Shown here: one piece after another, positions 16,673-24,132 of the stretch
Numbering within the stretch: the first letter of the stretch is position 1
How the letters are laid out: each line of letters starts with the position of its first letter
Assembly: GCA_018376905.1 (NCBI GenBank)
Contig: JAHAAK010000001.1
Span: forward strand, 1 to 64,000
DNA: 64,000 bases
Source of the DNA: Collinsella sp.
GTDB lineage: Bacteria; Actinomycetota; Coriobacteriia; Coriobacteriales; Coriobacteriaceae
Direction of reading: 5' to 3'
The notes under the pieces: generated by a model
What the model saw: the letters and a program-made list of their open reading frames with translations, nothing else
Databases searched by the model: none
Told to the model about the DNA's origin: nothing
Translations under genes and position numbers: made by a program

Positions 16673-16946
16673 ACAGAATCACACCATCCCTGGCAATCTC
16701 ATCGAGCAATTGCTGCGAGAGGGACTCGTCGAGATTGACGACATCTACATCTAAAAGAGTATCAAGATGTTCCTCGATCAAATATGAGAAACGGCCGAAA
16801 TCCCGGCAACCTGCTACGGCGATGTCAATATCGCTCTTGGGCAAGTTGTCGCCTCGAGCACGAGAACCAAACAACACGACCTTCTCGGCGTCACATTCCC
16901 GAGCAAAAACTTCGATTTGCTTGTACACCTTGTCGAGAGATGCCAT
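16659..16946 (-). CDS. MNT-type minimal nucleotidyltransferase (MntA-like antitoxin)
   Basis: 95 residues from the ATG at 16946, preferred over the in-frame GTG at 16952 because AGGGG lies 5 bases upstream. It shows the polymerase-beta-type core GSRARGDNLPKSDIDIAV: GSRARG at 27-32 and the catalytic aspartates 39 and 41. A third acidic residue is likely in VDVVNLDE. In characterised systems the MNT protein transfers AMP to a tyrosine of the HEPN toxin. It starts 8 bases after the Rrf2 stop and overlaps the HEPN gene, so all three may be one transcript. Confidence 0.8.
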   Translation of the reverse strand: MASLDKVYKQIEVFARECDAEKVVLFGSRARGDNLPKSDIDIAVAGCRDFGRFSYLIEEHLDTLLDVDVVNLDESLSQQLLDEIARDGVILYEKI

Positions 16947-16954
16947 TTGCACCC

Positions 16955-17386
16955 CTACAGCTTAATGTCAAAGTTGATTTCGGGGACGGCGGCCAGGTCG
17001 GCCAACGTCACGCCGTCGACGTACTTTTCGATCACGTCGTCCAAACCGCGCCAGAACTTGACGGTCGAGCACAAATCGCTGCGGGTGCAGCTGTTGTCGA
17101 TGCCATCGCACGCCACCGGAGCCGTGCTGCCCTCGACGGCACGCAGGATGTCGCCGGCGCGCACCTCGGCCGGGTCCTTCGCCATCATGTAGCCGCCGCC
17201 CTTACCGCGCACGCTCCTAAGCAGGCCCGCCTTCATGAGCGGACGAACCAGCTGCTCCAAATACTTTTGTGAAATATGCTCGCGGTCAGCGACCTCGCGA
17301 AGGGCAATCTTGCCCTCGGCGTCACCAAGCGCTGCGATATAGATCATCAGACGGAGGGCATAGCGGCCCTTAGAAGAAATGAGCAT
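16955..17386 (-). CDS. Rrf2 family iron-sulfur regulator (IscR/SufR-like)
   Basis: 143 residues; I use the ATG at 17386 with AGAGGG 5-10 bases upstream, since MLISSKGRYALRLMIYIA is the standard Rrf2 N-terminus. A winged-helix domain (residues 1-75) includes the ISQKYLEQLVRPLMKAGLLRS recognition region. Three cysteines, C93, C100 and C106, in the pattern C-x6-C-x5-C match the [2Fe-2S] ligands of IscR. It is divergent from sufCBDSU and a near-consensus IscR-type site lies between the two promoters. The likely job is to sense cluster status, repressing its own gene and suf when clusters are sufficient. Confidence 0.88.
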   Translation of the reverse strand: MLISSKGRYALRLMIYIAALGDAEGKIALREVADREHISQKYLEQLVRPLMKAGLLRSVRGKGGGYMMAKDPAEVRAGDILRAVEGSTAPVACDGIDNSCTRSDLCSTVKFWRGLDDVIEKYVDGVTLADLAAVPEINFDIKL

Positions 17387-17407
17387 ACCTACCCTCTCAT
17401 CGTAGCC

Positions 17408-17443
17408 GAGACAAAATACCAGGCTTGTTTGTCCCAAATCTTA
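17408..17443. repeat. duplicated element flanking the suf locus, copy 1
   Basis: Contains GAGACAAAATA followed by TTGTCCCAAATCTTA. The 15-mer is identical at 22859-22873, where it follows GGGACAAAATA across the sufU stop. Both copies have the same orientation. Confidence 0.6.
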
Positions 17444-17466
17444 TGCACGCGGGGCAAACAAGCCTG
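17420..17466 (-). promoter_or_regulatory. leader hairpin of the rrf2 transcript
   Basis: CAGGCTTGTTTG at 17420-17431 and its exact complement at 17455-17466 form a 12-bp stem with a 23-base loop. It lies between the predicted rrf2 promoter and the ribosome site, so it would fold in the 5' untranslated RNA. Confidence 0.5.
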
Positions 17467-17495
17467 ATTATTATGTCCCACATCTAAAAAGTCGA
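17467..17495 (-). promoter_or_regulatory. candidate rrf2 promoter
   Basis: On the minus strand TCGACT (17490-17495) and AATAAT (17467-17472) are 17 bases apart. The -35 box lies inside the IscR-type site. Confidence 0.5.
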
Positions 17496-17512
17496 GTGGA
17501 TTAGTCGGGTTT
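17488..17512. promoter_or_regulatory. IscR type-1-like operator between rrf2 and sufC
   Basis: TCGAGTG-GAT-TAGTCGG at 17492-17508 fits the core IscR type-1 pattern YYGACTR-WWW-YAGTCRR at 15 of 17 positions, and the flanks bring the total to 21 of 25. It overlaps the rrf2 -35 box and ends 4 bases before the suf -35 box. Confidence 0.6.
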
Positions 17513-17516
17513 TCCC

Positions 17517-17544
17517 TTGACTAACGCCGAACCCATAGTAACTT
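17517..17544 (+). promoter_or_regulatory. candidate suf operon promoter
   Basis: TTGACT (17517-17522) and a weak TAACTT (17539-17544) are 16 bases apart, followed by about 65 bases to the sufC start. Confidence 0.4.
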
Positions 17545-17608
17545 TATTCCGAGAAGATTCCTAGGGTTTAGTACACCTATGAGTACACCATATACAGAGA
17601 GGGACAGC

Positions 17609-18409
17609 ATGAGCGCAAATCCGCTGCTTTCCATCGAAGGTCTGACCGCCTCCGTGGACGAGAAGACCATCCTCCACAACGTCAACCTCAACGTCGCCGC
17701 CGGCGAGACCCACGTTCTGATGGGACCCAACGGCGCCGGCAAGTCCACCCTCGGCCACCTGGTCATGGGCGACCCCGTTTACACGGTCAACGACGGCCGC
17801 ATCGTCTTTGACGGCCAGGACATCACCGAGCTCACCACCGACAAGCGCTCGCGCGCCGGCCTGTTCCTGAGCTTCCAGGCCCCGGTCGAGATCCCCGGCG
17901 TGCCACTGTCGAGCTTTTTGCGCGCCAGCATCGCCGGCCGCCCCGGCCTGGAGATGAAGGGCAAGGAATTCCGCCGTCGCGTCAAGGAGCTCGCGGCCGA
18001 GCTCAACATGGATACCGCCTACCTCAACCGCGAGCTGGGCGTAGGTTTCTCGGGCGGCGAGAAAAAGAAGGTCGAGATGCTCCAGCTCCTGCTGCTGCAG
18101 CCCAAGCTCGCCATCCTGGACGAAACCGACTCCGGCCTGGACGTCGACGCCCTGTCCACCGTCAGCCACGGCATGGACGCGTATCGCAAGAGCTGCGACG
18201 GCTCCATGCTCATCATCACGCACAACACGCGCATTTTGGAGCACCTGGATGTCGACCGCGTCCACGTTATGGTCAAGGGCCACATCGTGCGCGAGGACGA
18301 CGCCTCGCTCATCCCCTGGATCGACAAGAACGGCTTTGAGACCTTCGAGCGCGAGGCCGCCGAGCAGCGCGCCCAGGCCGAGTCTGCCGCTGCCGAGCAG
18401 CAGGCGTAA
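17609..18409 (+). CDS. sufC: SufC, ATPase of the SUF iron-sulfur assembly complex
   Basis: 266 residues from the ATG at 17609, which has GAGAGGGA about 5 bases upstream; the in-frame ATG at 17579 adds ten residues not typical of SufC. It is an ABC-type ATPase without membrane domains: Walker A GPNGAGKST (39-47), signature FSGGE (147-151), Walker B LAILDETDSGLD (167-178). It powers cluster assembly on the SufB-SufD scaffold in the cytoplasm. It is the first gene of sufCBDSU and is followed by sufB after 12 bases. The order C-B-D-S-U resembles that of Gram-positive bacteria rather than the sufABCDSE of enterobacteria. Confidence 0.96.
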   Translation: MSANPLLSIEGLTASVDEKTILHNVNLNVAAGETHVLMGPNGAGKSTLGHLVMGDPVYTVNDGRIVFDGQDITELTTDKRSRAGLFLSFQAPVEIPGVPLSSFLRASIAGRPGLEMKGKEFRRRVKELAAELNMDTAYLNRELGVGFSGGEKKKVEMLQLLLLQPKLAILDETDSGLDVDALSTVSHGMDAYRKSCDGSMLIITHNTRILEHLDVDRVHVMVKGHIVREDDASLIPWIDKNGFETFEREAAEQRAQAESAAAEQQA

Positions 18410-18421
18410 AGGGGCGACGCA

Positions 18422-19834
18422 ATGACCAAGAACCGCACCGAGGTCGCGGACATCGACCGCAGCCTCTACGACTTCACCTATGGCGAGGAGGGATTCGAGC
18501 GCCTCGACGCCGGCATCACGCCCGACATCGTGCGCGAGATCAGCGCCAAAAAGGACGAGCCGCAGTGGATGCTCGACCTGCGCCTCAAGTCCCTCGAGAT
18601 CTTCAACCGCTTCCCGGATCCGACGTGGGGCCCCTCCATCGAGGGCCTGGACATGGATAACATCGTCACCTACGTCAAGCCCAACACCGACCAAAAGCAC
18701 GACTGGGAGTCGGTGCCCGACGACATCAAGAACACCTTTGAGCGCCTGGGCATCCCCGAGGCCGAGCGTAGCTACCTGGCAGGCGTCGGCGCGCAGTACG
18801 ACTCCGAGCTCGTCTACCACAACATGCAGGACACGGCGTCCAAGATGGGCATCGTCTACTCCGGTATTGAGGAAGCCCTGCACGATCCGCAGTGGGAACC
18901 GCTCATCCACGAGAAGTTTATGACGCTCATCCCGCCCACCGACCACAAATTTGCGGCCCTGCACGGCGCCGTATGGTCGGGCGGCTCGTTTGTCTACGTG
19001 CCCAAGGGCACCAAGCTCGATTTCCCGCTGCAGAGCTACTTCCGCCTTAACGCCAAGGGCGCCGGCCAGTTTGAGCACACGCTCATCATCGTCGAGGACG
19101 ATGCCGACCTGCACTTTATCGAGGGCTGCTCCGCGCCCAAGTACAACGTGGCCAACCTCCACGCCGGCGCTGTGGAGCTCTTTGTAGGCAAGCGCGCGCA
19201 CCTGCGCTACTCAACCATCGAGAACTGGTCCAAGAACATGTACAACCTCAACACCAAGCGTGCGCGCGTGGACGAGGACGGCGACATCGAGTGGATCAGC
19301 GGCTCCTTCGGCAGCCACGTGGGCTACCTCTACCCCATGAGCGTGCTCAACGGCCGCCGCGCCCGGTCGAGCTTTACCGGCATCACCTTTGCCGGCGCCG
19401 GGCAGAACCTCGACACCGGCTGCAAGGTCGTGCTCAACGCGCCCGAGACCTCGGCAACCGTCGAGACCAAGGGCATCTCCAAGAGCGGCGGCATCCAGAC
19501 CTTCCGCAGCTCTATCGTGGCCACGCCGAAGGCCGAGGGCTCCAAGGCAACCGTGAGCTGCCAGTCGCTGATGCTCGACGACCAGAGCCGCTCCGACACT
19601 ATTCCGGCCATGGACATCCGCGCCAAAAACGTCGACATCGGCCACGAGGCCACCATCGGCCGCATCGGCGACGACAAGGTGTTCTACCTGATGAGCCGCG
19701 GTATCTCGGAGGAAGAGGCCCGTACTATGATCGTCAACGGCTTTGCCAACCCGGTCTCCAAGGAGCTGCCGCTGGAGTACGCCGTCGAGATGAACAACCT
19801 GATCAAGCTCGAGATGGAAGGAGCGATCGGATAA
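18422..19834 (+). CDS. sufB: SufB, Fe-S cluster scaffold subunit
   Basis: 470 residues, normal length for SufB. The typical blocks are present: YVPKGTKLDFPLQSYFRLN, then VEDDADLHFIEGCSAP, AVELFVGKRAHLRYSTIENWS and the C-terminal GHEATIGRIGDDKVFYLMSRG. SufB binds SufC and SufD as the SufBC2D complex, the site of de novo cluster assembly; the Cys in ATVSCQSLM and the Glu-rich GHEAT region are among conserved functional residues. GGGGCGA-type spacing precedes the ATG. Its stop overlaps the sufD start by one base (TAATG), indicating coupling. Confidence 0.96.
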   Translation: MTKNRTEVADIDRSLYDFTYGEEGFERLDAGITPDIVREISAKKDEPQWMLDLRLKSLEIFNRFPDPTWGPSIEGLDMDNIVTYVKPNTDQKHDWESVPDDIKNTFERLGIPEAERSYLAGVGAQYDSELVYHNMQDTASKMGIVYSGIEEALHDPQWEPLIHEKFMTLIPPTDHKFAALHGAVWSGGSFVYVPKGTKLDFPLQSYFRLNAKGAGQFEHTLIIVEDDADLHFIEGCSAPKYNVANLHAGAVELFVGKRAHLRYSTIENWSKNMYNLNTKRARVDEDGDIEWISGSFGSHVGYLYPMSVLNGRRARSSFTGITFAGAGQNLDTGCKVVLNAPETSATVETKGISKSGGIQTFRSSIVATPKAEGSKATVSCQSLMLDDQSRSDTIPAMDIRAKNVDIGHEATIGRIGDDKVFYLMSRGISEEEARTMIVNGFANPVSKELPLEYAVEMNNLIKLEMEGAIG

Positions 19835-21105
19835 TGAAACAGACCACGAACACCGCTGCAACCACGCTCGAGCAGGTCAACGCGATGCCGGCTGCAACTT
19901 GGGGCTGGCTGAAGATGAATCAGACCAAGCTCGAGCTCTCTGACGAGCTTGCCGCCGCTCCCACCGAGGCCGTTGAGGTCGAGGGCTTGGACGAGCAGTT
20001 TACCGGCGTGGCAGACGCGTTCGACGCCGCCATGGACGCCATGGCCGAGCGCTTCCCCGGGCGCCGCGCCTCCGCCCCCGGCGACGCCGCCGACCGCGCC
20101 CGCATCACGCCCGAGACCGAGCTCGACGTGCCCGCCACCTCCATCTACCAGGCCGGTGCCATCAAACTGGAGGAGGAGCTCTCCCCCGCCGAGGCCTTCG
20201 AAACCGGTATGGGCGAGGCTGCCTACGCCTACCTGGCCGAGCATGCCTCCAAGCGCATCGTTATCGATGTACCCGCATATAAGCACGCAACGGTCACCGT
20301 GCGCGTGAGCGGCGTCGACGCAGCGGCTGCGATTGCCGCTATCGACGTCATCGCCCGTCCGCAGGCAACGTTCGACCTGAACATTGCCCTGGACTCCCCC
20401 GTTGCCGGCGAGGGCGTTGTGGGCTCCGTGTTGCGCGTGTGCGCCCACGAGTACGCCACCGTCAACGTGACCTGTACGCAGACGCTCGACGATAGCTGGA
20501 TCGCGCTCGACGATACCGGCCTGTTCCTGGACGAGGGCGCGCGCGTCAATGTGCAGCACACCGTCCTGGGTGCCGGCGCCAGCGCCACCGGCCTTGCCGG
20601 CGACCTGCTGGGCGACACCGCCAAGGTCACCATCGATACTGACTATCTGGGCGCCCGCGAGCAGGTGCGCGACTTTAACTACGAGCTGCGCCACCGCGGC
20701 CGCAAGACCGAGTGCGAGATCGACGCCAACGGCGTGCTGACCGGCACGTCCAAGAAGGTCTACCGCGGCACCATCGACCTCGTGCACGGCTGCAAGGGTG
20801 CAACCGGCACCGAGCGCGAGACGGTGCTTTTGGCCAACAAGGGCGTCGACAACAAGACCGTTCCCGTCATTCTCTGCGACGAGGACGACGTCGCCGGCAA
20901 CCACGGCGCCACCATCGGTCACGTCCGCGACGAGCAGCTGTTCTACCTCGCCTGCCGCGGCCTTGACCAAAACGCCGCCGAGGACCTGTTCATCCGCGCC
21001 AAGCTGGAGGACGCCGCGCTTTCCGCCACCGACGAGCGCACCCGCGCCGCCGTCGTCCGCCTGGGCAACAACCTGATCGACAACTTTGAAGAGGAGCTCG
21101 CATGA
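19834..21105 (+). CDS. sufD: SufD, Fe-S cluster scaffold subunit
   Basis: 423 residues from the ATG at 19834 that overlaps the sufB stop; GGAAGGAG lies about 12 bases upstream. The frame is open further upstream inside sufB but that part is a shadow. The C-terminal beta-helix region (VYRGTIDLVHGCKGATGTE, GNHGATIGHVRDEQLFYLACRGL) is homologous to SufB, as expected. The N-terminus includes ATWGWLKMNQTKLEL, the helical part that contacts SufC. It pairs with SufB in the scaffold complex. The stop is shared with the sufS start (ATGA overlap). Confidence 0.93.
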   Translation: MKQTTNTAATTLEQVNAMPAATWGWLKMNQTKLELSDELAAAPTEAVEVEGLDEQFTGVADAFDAAMDAMAERFPGRRASAPGDAADRARITPETELDVPATSIYQAGAIKLEEELSPAEAFETGMGEAAYAYLAEHASKRIVIDVPAYKHATVTVRVSGVDAAAAIAAIDVIARPQATFDLNIALDSPVAGEGVVGSVLRVCAHEYATVNVTCTQTLDDSWIALDDTGLFLDEGARVNVQHTVLGAGASATGLAGDLLGDTAKVTIDTDYLGAREQVRDFNYELRHRGRKTECEIDANGVLTGTSKKVYRGTIDLVHGCKGATGTERETVLLANKGVDNKTVPVILCDEDDVAGNHGATIGHVRDEQLFYLACRGLDQNAAEDLFIRAKLEDAALSATDERTRAAVVRLGNNLIDNFEEELA

Positions 21106-22427
21106 TCGACACCGAGCACGTTAAATGCGATACCTGTACCGCACCGGAGCCTATGGAGCTCGACGCCAGCGACGAGGCTTCGCGCGGCTGGCCCACCGTG
21201 GACATCGAGACCAACCCCTACAAGGGCCAGTTCCCGCTGTTCCAGCAGCATCCCGAGATCGCCTTCCTCGATAGTGCCGCCACCGCGCAGCGCCCAGCCT
21301 GCGTACTCGACGCCGAGCGTGACTTCTACCAGCGCATGAACGCCAACCCGCTGCGCGGCCTGTACTCGCTGTCCGTCGAGGCCACCGACGCTATCGCCAA
21401 GGTCCGCCAGCAGATCGCCGACCTCATCGGCGCCTCCCAGGCCAACGAGGTCGTCTTCACCCGCAACACGAGCGAGTCGCTCAACCTGGTCGCCAAGAGC
21501 TTTGCACCCACGGTGCTCGAGCCCGGTGACGAGGTCGTCATCACCATCATGGAGCACCACTCCAACCTGATTCCGTGGCAGCAGGTCTGCCGCGAGACCG
21601 GCGCCAAGCTCGTCTACCTCTATCCCACCAAGACCGGCCAGCTCACCACCGAGGAGGTTCTGGCCAAGGTGGGACCCAAGACCAAGATCCTGGCCGTGGG
21701 TCAGGTCTCCAACGTGCTAGGAGTCGAGAACCCGGTCAAGAACCTCGGCAAGCTCGTGCACAAGTACGGCGGCTATCTGGTCGTCGACGGCGCGCAGTCG
21801 CTGCCGCACATGCCGGTCGATGTGGCCGACCTGGGCGCCGACTTCTTTGCCTTTAGCGCGCACAAGGCCATGGGCCCCATGGGCATCGGCGTGCTGTGGG
21901 GCAAGATGGACCTGCTCAACGCCATGCCGCCAGTGCTTACCGGCGGTGAGATGATCGATTCGGTCACCGAGCAGGACGCCGTCTGGGCGCCCGTTCCCGA
22001 GAAATTCGAGGCCGGCACGCAGGACGCCGCCGGCATCTTCGCCACGGGTGCGGCACTCGACTACCTGGTCAACACCGTGGGTTACGAGAACATCCAGGCC
22101 CGCGAGCAGGCACTCGTCCACTATCTGATGGGCGAGCTCATGCAGCTCGACTTTGTCCAGATCATCGGCTCCATCTATTGGGACAACCACCACGGCGTTG
22201 TGAGCTTTAACGTCAAGGGCATCCACCCGCACGACGTCGCGAGCATCATGGACATGGACGGCGTCTGCATACGCGCCGGCCACCACTGCGCGCAGCCGCT
22301 GCTCACCTGGCTGGGCGTCGAGAACCTTGCCTGCTGCCGCGCCAGCGTGGCCTTCTACAACGACAAGGCCGACATCGACAAGTTCATCGCCGGCATGCAT
22401 CACGTTTGGAGCACGTTCAATGGGTAA
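21102..22427 (+). CDS. sufS: SufS, group II cysteine desulfurase
   Basis: 441 residues. The pyridoxal phosphate lysine is K255 in AFSAHKAMGPMG and the persulfide-forming cysteine is C396 in RAGHHCAQPLL. It removes sulfur from cysteine and hands it to SufU for cluster building on SufBCD. An extra 40 or so residues precede the usual start, including C-D-T-C near residue 9; this extension is not in typical SufS and could be a metal site or redox pair. ATGA overlap with sufD and an 8-base overlap with sufU make translational coupling likely across the operon. Confidence 0.95.
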   Translation: MIDTEHVKCDTCTAPEPMELDASDEASRGWPTVDIETNPYKGQFPLFQQHPEIAFLDSAATAQRPACVLDAERDFYQRMNANPLRGLYSLSVEATDAIAKVRQQIADLIGASQANEVVFTRNTSESLNLVAKSFAPTVLEPGDEVVITIMEHHSNLIPWQQVCRETGAKLVYLYPTKTGQLTTEEVLAKVGPKTKILAVGQVSNVLGVENPVKNLGKLVHKYGGYLVVDGAQSLPHMPVDVADLGADFFAFSAHKAMGPMGIGVLWGKMDLLNAMPPVLTGGEMIDSVTEQDAVWAPVPEKFEAGTQDAAGIFATGAALDYLVNTVGYENIQAREQALVHYLMGELMQLDFVQIIGSIYWDNHHGVVSFNVKGIHPHDVASIMDMDGVCIRAGHHCAQPLLTWLGVENLACCRASVAFYNDKADIDKFIAGMHHVWSTFNG

Positions 22428-22854
22428 TCTGTACACCTCCACCACGTTTATGGAGCACAACTCGCACCCCGACTATAAGTACGAGATGGATGCTCCCACG
22501 CACGAGCACGACGGTATCAACCCCAGCTGCGGAGACGAGCTCACCTTGCAGCTGCGTGTCGAGAACGGCGTGATCGAGGAGGCCTCCTTTACCGGCCACG
22601 GCTGCGCCATCAGTCAGGCCAGTGCCGACATCATGGCCGACCTCATCACCGGCGAGACCGTCGAGGAAGCTCGCCGCCTAGCAGAGCTCTTCCTTGCCAT
22701 GATCCGCGGCGAGCAGCTCTCCGAGGAGGACCTGGAAGACCTGGACGAAGCCGCCCAGCTCCAGGACATCTCGCACATGCCCGCCCGCGTCAAATGCGCC
22801 GAGCTCGCCTGGCGCACCCTCGACGGCATGCTCACGGGACAAAATAATCAGTAG
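22420..22854 (+). CDS. sufU: SufU, zinc-dependent sulfurtransferase
   Basis: 144 residues from the ATG at 22420, within the end of sufS, with GGAG 8 bases upstream. The zinc ligands are visible as C37 with D39 (PSCGDEL), C62 (GHGCAISQASADIM) and C126 (RVKCAEL). It resembles IscU but belongs to the SufU type, which lacks the central His motif and accepts persulfide sulfur from SufS. It closes the operon; a terminator follows at 22883. The stop codon lies inside the repeated element described at 17408. Confidence 0.95.
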   Translation: MGNLYTSTTFMEHNSHPDYKYEMDAPTHEHDGINPSCGDELTLQLRVENGVIEEASFTGHGCAISQASADIMADLITGETVEEARRLAELFLAMIRGEQLSEEDLEDLDEAAQLQDISHMPARVKCAELAWRTLDGMLTGQNNQ

Positions 22855-22873
22855 AACTTGTCCCAAATCTTAA
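22836..22873. repeat. duplicated element flanking the suf locus, copy 2
   Basis: GGGACAAAATA and TTGTCCCAAATCTTA, matching copy 1 at 17408-17443. Here GGGACAA and TTGTCCC also form an inverted repeat around the sufU stop. Confidence 0.6.
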
Positions 22874-22882
22874 GATTTTTGT

Positions 22883-22920
22883 TGGCCGAATCGCTTGACA
22901 AGAGTGGTTCGGCCATTTTC
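22883..22920 (+). terminator. suf operon terminator
   Basis: TGGCCGAA and TTCGGCCA form a stem with a 17-base loop, followed by TTTTC. Confidence 0.8.
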
Positions 22921-23729
22921 TATTCCGAGAGCTCAGCCTGTGCCTTCACCCGCGCATAAGCGCGCACGATACGAGATACGGTACTCTTGCTGATTCCCGT
23001 ATACCGTTCGACCTCGCGCACCGTGTAGCCGCCATCGTGCAGAGCGAAAATGATTCTGTCTCGCCGCGAGGGCGCAACGGTCTTGAGTTCGTTGAGCGGA
23101 ACCCCGAGGCTCTTCGCCATCTTGTCGGCAAAGGCGTGGCGTTCCCACTCCGTCTCTTTCATATCGCACAGCGCTGACTCACTGCCGGCGGGCGTCGAAA
23201 GCGAATAGGCAATAAAGCCCTCGACAGAGCCAAAAAGCTCAAGCACGCAAGAAGGATCAGAAAATCCCCTCGCGGCATCGGCCGCATCACCGTCGTAAGC
23301 GCGTAGATGTTCCGGAAAGCTGCTCCAGGGATAACGCTCGATTAGGCTAACGCCCACCTCCTGCGGATCGGCGTGTACAGAGCGAATAGCCTCCATCACC
23401 TGCCAGTCGGTATCGAGCGAGCGCCGGTCAAAACGGTTTTGGAACAGATGGCCTGTGCGCCCCGTGCGCTTATTGAACCGCCGCGCGTACGTCAAAAGCA
23501 GCCGGTGCATTGCCGCGCTCATCCTGTCCTCGTAATCTGCAAGCACCAAATGCACGTGATTGCCCATAAGGCACCAGGCGATAACCGTCACGCCCTCCTC
23601 GCGACAGCACTCGCGCATCAACTCCAAAAACTCCCACCGGTCGTCATCGCCCTCAAAGATGAGCCGCTTGCCCGTACCGCGGGCACAGACATGGTAAAAG
23701 CCGGTAACCGTTCTCCAAACGCGCTGCAT
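22920..23729 (-). CDS. RAYT-like (REP-associated) transposase homologue with C-terminal HTH
   Basis: 269 residues from the ATG at 23729 with AAGGGAG 5 bases upstream. The IS200/Y1-type core includes the HUH motif GNHVHLVL (H58, H60), then LLLTYARRFNKRTGRTGHLFQNRF and YPWSSF. RAYT proteins carry a catalytic Tyr in a YIHxNPVRAG block; the aligned stretch here is SVHADPQEVG, so the Tyr position appears to be Ser117. The last 35 residues (GGYTVREVERYTGISKSTVS) are a clear helix-turn-helix. No terminal repeats of an insertion sequence were seen, so it looks like a domesticated single-copy gene. Such proteins recognise and spread palindromic REP sequences, several families of which occur in this window. 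Confidence 0.75.
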   Translation of the reverse strand: MQRVWRTVTGFYHVCARGTGKRLIFEGDDDRWEFLELMRECCREEGVTVIAWCLMGNHVHLVLADYEDRMSAAMHRLLLTYARRFNKRTGRTGHLFQNRFDRRSLDTDWQVMEAIRSVHADPQEVGVSLIERYPWSSFPEHLRAYDGDAADAARGFSDPSCVLELFGSVEGFIAYSLSTPAGSESALCDMKETEWERHAFADKMAKSLGVPLNELKTVAPSRRDRIIFALHDGGYTVREVERYTGISKSTVSRIVRAYARVKAQAELSE

Positions 23730-24132
23730 GGCGCTCCCTTCACCGGGATCTGCTTGCCATCCAATACAGCACGATTGAAGCGTGCCATCAAAACATTCAC
23801 GCAAAACAATACACTCGCGCGGCCAAAGGCAGTAATCAGGCGGCGAACGGCACCGTTGCAACAGGTCAACCCCTGCAACGCTTACAAGAGCTGACCAAAA
23901 GCTTGCCAAAGACGGACCCCCTCTACGGAAGTTCGCGACCACAGAACATAGCGTTAAACCGTTTCAATTAAAACTTCCGGACTTCTCGCTACGAAAACTG
24001 AGCCGTTCGCCGAATATTCCGTGCATTTCGCGGTATTATAGGGGCTGCATGTCATGTCCCTTTCGAAGGGTCGCCCGGCAATCGCCAGCCACGACCCCCA
24101 GACGGGACGCCAACACGATAGAGAGGAGAGGC
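23730..24132. other. gene-free stretch between divergent RAYT and NifU-like genes
   Basis: Holds the two divergent 5' regions. An imperfect inverted repeat (CGTTGCAACAGG against CCTGCAACG, near 23851-23881) lies in it, and TATTAT near 24032 could be a -10 box for the NifU-like gene. I see no coding sequence or RNA gene. Confidence 0.4.

Noticed and set aside
17561..19201. A 546-codon minus-strand ORF across sufC and sufB
   Set aside because: Antisense shadow; sufC and sufB carry all expected motifs on the plus strand.
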